Notes under the pieces: model-generated | What the model saw: the letters and a program-made list of their open reading frames with translations, nothing else | Database searches by the model: none | What the model was told of the DNA's origin: nothing | Part shown: in pieces, positions 60,679 to 64,000 of the stretch | Layout: the number at the start of each line of letters is the position of its first letter | How positions within the stretch are numbered: the stretch's first letter is position 1 | Source of the DNA: Komagataeibacter sp. FXV3 | GTDB taxonomy: Bacteria; Pseudomonadota; Alphaproteobacteria; Acetobacterales; Acetobacteraceae | Length of the DNA: 64,000 bases | Direction: 5' to 3' | NCBI RefSeq assembly: GCF_015155755.1 | Contig: NZ_VWPI01000082.1 | Location: forward strand, 1 to 64,000 | Made by a program: the position numbers and the translations under genes

Positions 60679-61437
60679 ATGTCCATTCGCGTCGGCGTCG
60701 CCGGCTGGTCGATCCCCCCCGCACTGGCCAGCCGGTTTCCCACGGTCGGCACACATCTGGAACGCTATGGCGCGCGCATCGCGGCCGTCGAGATCAACAG
60801 CAGTTTCTATCGACCGCACCGACGCACGACCTATGCGCGTTGGGCGGCAAGCGTACCGCCTGCGTTCCGCTTTTCTGTCAAGCTGCCCAAAACGATCACA
60901 CATGAACGCCGTTTTTCCGACTGTCAGGCGTTGATCGAACGCTTTGCCGAGGAAACCGGCGGCCTGGGTGACAAACGTGGTCCCATCCTGGTCCAGCTTC
61001 CCCCCAGTTTTGCCTATCCCGGGGCTATTGCCGAACAGTTTTTCCATGACCTGAAAGCCGCGATCGCCGGAGCGGTTGTTGTGGAGCCAAGACATGCCAG
61101 CTGGTTCACACCCGAAGTCAGCCATATGCTGGAAAGACTGCAGATAACGCGGGTTGCGGCCGATCCGGCCAGACCATCCCCTGCGGCGCAGCCCGGGGGC
61201 TGGCGTAACCTTGCCTATTTTCGGCTGCATGGCTCGCCGCGCATCTATGAATCAATGTATACAAAAGAAGCTATTGAAGCCCATGCAAAAATCGTCACGT
61301 CCCTTGCCATGCGCGGCATTGATGTCTGGACGATCTATGACAACACTACCTATGGCGCAGCCACACAGAATGTATTTGAACTTATGGACATCCTTGACAG
61401 GGACAAACCCGGAAATGGATTGCCCGGTTCCAGATAG
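60679..61437 (+). CDS. DUF72 family protein (YecE-like)
   Basis: A product of 252 residues of the DUF72 TIM-barrel family: RVGVAGWSIP at the start, YGARIAAVEINSSFYRPH, SVPPAFRFSVKLPKTITHER, ILVQLPPSFAY, VVEPRHASWF, AYFRLHGSPRIYES, and DVWTIYDNTTYGAATQNVFEL. All hallmark segments are present, so the gene is intact. The family's activity is not known. It stands alone, between the DUF3500 pair and a truncated repeat. Confidence 0.9.
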   Translation: MSIRVGVAGWSIPPALASRFPTVGTHLERYGARIAAVEINSSFYRPHRRTTYARWAASVPPAFRFSVKLPKTITHERRFSDCQALIERFAEETGGLGDKRGPILVQLPPSFAYPGAIAEQFFHDLKAAIAGAVVVEPRHASWFTPEVSHMLERLQITRVAADPARPSPAAQPGGWRNLAYFRLHGSPRIYESMYTKEAIEAHAKIVTSLAMRGIDVWTIYDNTTYGAATQNVFELMDILDRDKPGNGLPGSR

Positions 61438-61460
61438 AAATCTGTATTCTGGATATTCTT

Positions 61461-61535
61461 GAAATCGTCAGATCAGAAAACATCATGCAATCATAAGAAA
61501 AGTTTCAGAAGGCTTCGAAGAATGCCACGATGGCC
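61461..61535 (+). repeat. Dispersed hairpin element, copy H (truncated)
   Basis: The left portion of the family: CAGATCAGAAAACATC, CAATCATAAGAAAAGTTT, then GGCTTCGAAGAATGCCA. It matches copies A and E but has lost most of the AAGCTT hairpin and everything after the start of the second hairpin. Downstream sequence to 61725 is unrelated and holds no gene I can support. Confidence 0.5.
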
Positions 61536-61725
61536 GCCCGCCTCGATCCCATGCGCTACAATCTCGCGTCCATCCCTGCGGTCTCGGCAGGGCGGGCTTC
61601 GTTCAGGCTGGTAACTGTTGCCAGCAAAACAGCATCTGAAAAATAGCGGATCGGCGGCTTACGCCTCATTTTGGTTATCAGGGAAATTACCACTCATTCC
61701 AAAACGGCGACACGTCGTAGCCCAA

Positions 61726-62334
61726 TCAATTGGTGCAGCACATGCCATCCAGCAACACGTCCAGCGCGGCCGGAACCGGGGCTGACCCGACCTTCTCTTC
61801 AAGCAACTGATTACTGATCGCCAGCATGGCCAGGCCGTGCACCTGCGCCCAGCTTGCCGCAGCCAAAGCGCTGACGGCAACCAGCCGGAAGCTTCTGTTA
61901 CGTTGCCCCCTTTCCAGAAGATCCAGAAGAATCCCGAAGGTCTTCATGGCCGCGTCATGCAATGGTGGATCTATCGTCTTATCGGCATCGGAACTGAACA
62001 TCAGCCGATAAAGACCGGGATTTTGACACGCAAACCCGATACAGGCCTGTGCCGCCGCCACGAATTGCGCGCGCGTGGACGGCTGATCGAGGGACATGGC
62101 ATCTGTCAGGCTTTCCCCTAGCCTGACGAAGCCGATCCGGGCCAGTTCCCGCAACAGCATCTCGCGATCACGGAAATGCTTGTAGGGCGCTGCATGACTG
62201 ACACCCGTGCGCCGCGCCACTTCCCGCAGGGTGAACGCCCAGTTCTGGTCCGTGGCCAGTATGTCCAGCGCCGTGTTGATCAGGGCGCGGCGCAGGTCAC
62301 CGTGATGGTAGGGGCGGTCCTTGGTTTCACTCAT
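61726..62334 (-). CDS. TetR family regulator (WHG-type), divergent from coniferyl aldehyde dehydrogenase-like gene
   Basis: A product of 202 residues: RPYHHGDLRRALINTALDIL, FTLREVARRTGVSHAAPYKHFRDREMLL, then a C-terminal WHG-type domain (PGLYRLMFSSDAD, SWAQVHGLAMLAI). The opening YHHGDLRRAL is a hallmark of this subgroup. It is transcribed away from the aldehyde dehydrogenase gene. Two inverted GTTTAC-type sites lie between them, so it probably represses both. Confidence 0.9.
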   Translation of the reverse strand: MSETKDRPYHHGDLRRALINTALDILATDQNWAFTLREVARRTGVSHAAPYKHFRDREMLLRELARIGFVRLGESLTDAMSLDQPSTRAQFVAAAQACIGFACQNPGLYRLMFSSDADKTIDPPLHDAAMKTFGILLDLLERGQRNRSFRLVAVSALAAASWAQVHGLAMLAISNQLLEEKVGSAPVPAALDVLLDGMCCTN

Positions 62335-62342
62335 TCGTGAGG

Positions 62343-62427
62343 TCCATGTTTACACAAGAAACTTTCATTGACACCAGATCGTCATGCTCCATACCTTGCC
62401 TGCATAAGTTTCTCCTGTAAACATGGA
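62343..62427. promoter_or_regulatory. Paired inverted operators between TetR and aldehyde dehydrogenase
   Basis: Two 22-bp arms, 62343-62364 and 62406-62427, are inverted copies with only two mismatches, 41 bp apart. Each arm contains an imperfect palindrome GTTTAC-N5-GAAAC (62348-62362) or GTTTC-N5-GTAAAC (62408-62422), so each is probably one TetR binding site. They flank the divergent promoters and the second overlaps the 5' leader of the dehydrogenase gene. Confidence 0.72.
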
Positions 62428-62434
62428 GGACGCA

Positions 62435-63841
62435 ATGTCCGATGTTACCCCCGCTGACCTGCACCGTATTCTCGACCGCCAGCGCGCCGCGTTCCTGAAT
62501 GCCGGGCCGCCCGACCTGAAACAGCGCCGGGCCGATCTGCGTCGCCTGAAAGTCGAAATCCTGAAGCGGCGCACCGAGATCGTGCGCGCCCTGAAAACGG
62601 ATTTCGGCCAGCGCTCGGAGCGGGAAAGCGCCATTGTGGAACTGATCCCGCTGGTGCAGTCGATCAATTACATGATCGCCCATCTGGGGTGCTGGATGAA
62701 ACCGCAGCGCCGCCACGTCTCGGCCTATTTCCAGTGCGGTCGTGCATGGGTGGTGCGGCAGCCGGTGGGTGTCGTGGGGATAATCGCGCCGTGGAACTAT
62801 CCGGTCTCGCTTGCCCTCGTGCCGCTGGCGACAGCGATTGCCGCCGGCAACCGGGCCATGCTCAAACCGTCGGAATTTACACCGGCCACATCGACAGTGA
62901 TTGGCGAGATCGTTCAGGCTGCCTTTCCCGCGGAGCAGATTTCCGTCGTGACCGGCGGTGGCGACGTAGGTGCCGCATTCTCGGCCCTGCCTTTCGATCA
63001 TATCCTGTTCACGGGCAGTACGGCGGTTGGAAAGAAGGTCGCCGAGGCAGCAGCACGCAATCTGACACCGGTCACGCTGGAACTGGGCGGTAAGTCACCC
63101 GTGGTGATTGAACCCGGCTTTTCCATGCAGCGGGTGGCGGACCGCGTGGCGTTCGGCAAGCTGACCAATGCCGGGCAGACCTGCATCGCGCCGGATTATG
63201 TGCTGGTGCATGAAGACGACAGGGACGCTTTTGCCGCAGCCTATGAGGACGCCGTGAAAAAGCTACATCCGGATGGCTATGCGGGGTCTCCTGACTATAC
63301 GGCGATTCTTAATACCCATCATTACGGGCGCTTGAGCGGTCTGATCGACAATGCCGCGGTACAAGGGGCACAGGTGATCCGACTGGGGAGCGATTCACCC
63401 ACGGATCATGTGCTGGCCCCCGTGCTGCTGCTCGATGTCACGCCCCAGATGACGGTTATGCAGGAGGAGATTTTCGGGCCGGTCCTGCCTGTGCTGACTT
63501 ACAGGACCCTTGATGAAGCGATTGCCTTCATCAACGCGCGGCCCCGGCCCCTGGCCCTGTATTATTTTGGCGACAACCGCGTTGAACGCGACAGGGTGTT
63601 GAAGGACACCGTTTCAGGAAACGTGACGATCAATGGTACATTGATGCATTATGTGCAGGACGATCTGCCGTTTGGTGGCGTGGGAAACAGTGGGATCGGC
63701 GCGTATCATGGAAAGGAAGGCTTCATGGCACTCACGCATGCCCGTGGGGTGTACAGACAGGGGCGTTTCAATGCGGCAACACTACTTCAGCCGCCATTCG
63801 GCAAACTAACCGACGTCATCACCAATCTGATCCTGCGATGA
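62435..63841 (+). CDS. Coniferyl aldehyde dehydrogenase-like protein
   Basis: A product of 468 residues of the class-3-like aldehyde dehydrogenase group (ALDH3/CALDH). Cofactor segment VVGIIAPWNYPVSLAL, general base Glu in TLELGGKSP, and nucleophile Cys in NAGQTCIAPDYVLV. The C-terminal YVQDDLPFGGVGNSGIGAYHG is typical. Oxidises hydrophobic or aromatic aldehydes such as coniferyl aldehyde; fatty aldehydes are also possible. The ATG at 62435 has GGAGG upstream. Its stop overlaps the next gene's start by 4 bp. Confidence 0.9.
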   Translation: MSDVTPADLHRILDRQRAAFLNAGPPDLKQRRADLRRLKVEILKRRTEIVRALKTDFGQRSERESAIVELIPLVQSINYMIAHLGCWMKPQRRHVSAYFQCGRAWVVRQPVGVVGIIAPWNYPVSLALVPLATAIAAGNRAMLKPSEFTPATSTVIGEIVQAAFPAEQISVVTGGGDVGAAFSALPFDHILFTGSTAVGKKVAEAAARNLTPVTLELGGKSPVVIEPGFSMQRVADRVAFGKLTNAGQTCIAPDYVLVHEDDRDAFAAAYEDAVKKLHPDGYAGSPDYTAILNTHHYGRLSGLIDNAAVQGAQVIRLGSDSPTDHVLAPVLLLDVTPQMTVMQEEIFGPVLPVLTYRTLDEAIAFINARPRPLALYYFGDNRVERDRVLKDTVSGNVTINGTLMHYVQDDLPFGGVGNSGIGAYHGKEGFMALTHARGVYRQGRFNAATLLQPPFGKLTDVITNLILR

Positions 63842-64000
63842 CGACGCGCGTTCTGCTCATCGGGGGCACCGGCCTGGTCGGGCGTTCTGTCGATGCGGAC
63901 CTTGCCAAGCGGCCTGATACCGTCGTCACCAGCCTGACGCGTCGGAAATCATCTGGCTCCGATCATGTCATTGATTTCGAACGCCTGTGCGCGGCGCCCG
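63838..64000 (+). CDS. NAD(P)-binding oxidoreductase, Rossmann fold (partial, cut by right edge)
   Basis: Fifty-four residues are visible: MTTRVLLIGGTGLVGRSV, a GGTGxxG Rossmann motif of atypical short-chain/epimerase-type reductases. The ATG lies in the stop codon of the dehydrogenase gene (ATGA), so the two are translationally coupled and probably share a function in aldehyde or alcohol metabolism. The rest is outside the window. Confidence 0.75.
   Translation, partial: MTTRVLLIGGTGLVGRSVDADLAKRPDTVVTSLTRRKSSGSDHVIDFERLCAAP

Overview
The window looks like chromosomal DNA of a cellulose-producing acetic acid bacterium, most likely Komagataeibacter (formerly Gluconacetobacter xylinus group). 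The main evidence is a type II bacterial cellulose synthase operon with a fused BcsAB polypeptide followed by bcsX, bcsY and bcsC. It is supported by a three-subunit, cytochrome c-linked FAD dehydrogenase of the gluconate/sorbitol/fructose dehydrogenase type, and by a squalene-hopene cyclase. The assignment rests on gene content read by eye; no database search was run. No rRNA, tRNA, CRISPR array, phage or complete insertion sequence was seen.

Layout. 1-2355 (minus): IclR regulator, HbpS/GlcG-like protein and an MFS transporter cut by the left edge. 2544-4626 (plus): an NsrR-type Rrf2 regulator and an aldehyde dehydrogenase. 5154-8807 (minus): the membrane dehydrogenase operon (small, flavoprotein and cytochrome c subunits). 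9425-14427: glycerophosphodiesterase, an FTR1/cupredoxin iron uptake pair, flavohemoglobin with two clear NsrR-type operators, a DUF488 protein and a glutathione transferase. 14701-23362 (plus): an ABC-F ATPase and a copper-resistance block (CopA P-type ATPase, CsoR regulator, small secreted protein, CopA multicopper oxidase with an MDH repeat, CopB, small secreted protein).

23669-36013 (minus): bcsAB-bcsX-bcsY-bcsC followed by an unnamed large SGNH hydrolase. 36656-42048 (plus): two TetR paralogues (the second with a damaged or unusual start), a GPH-family transporter and a TonB-dependent receptor. 42202-45434 (minus): TetR, DUF3311, sodium:solute symporter and adenosine deaminase-like genes behind a perfect operator palindrome. 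45681-50029 (minus): squalene-hopene cyclase, TetR and a DHA2-type exporter. 50246-53284: vanillate demethylase-like VanAB with a divergent LysR regulator. 53364-56673 (plus): TetR, YqhD-like alcohol dehydrogenase and a second copy of the aldehyde dehydrogenase, with four GACCGGTC operators. 56863-64000: tannase/feruloyl esterase-family protein, DUF3500 protein, HupE-N-terminus-like EF-hand protein, DUF72 protein, and a TetR divergent from a coniferyl-aldehyde-dehydrogenase-like gene and a partial oxidoreductase.

Themes. (1) Cellulose made by the second synthase may be acylated (BcsY) and trimmed by one or two SGNH esterases (BcsX and the downstream gene). (2) Several small regulatory circuits can be read with both regulator and operator: NsrR-hmp, CsoR-copA, TetR-purine-like operon, TetR-yqhD/aldh and TetR-coniferyl aldehyde dehydrogenase. 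(3) Aromatic ester, phenolic aldehyde and vanillate genes lie close together. (4) A dispersed element of about 100-170 bp with nested hairpins and degenerate terminal inverted repeats occurs about eight times, always at the 3' ends of genes.
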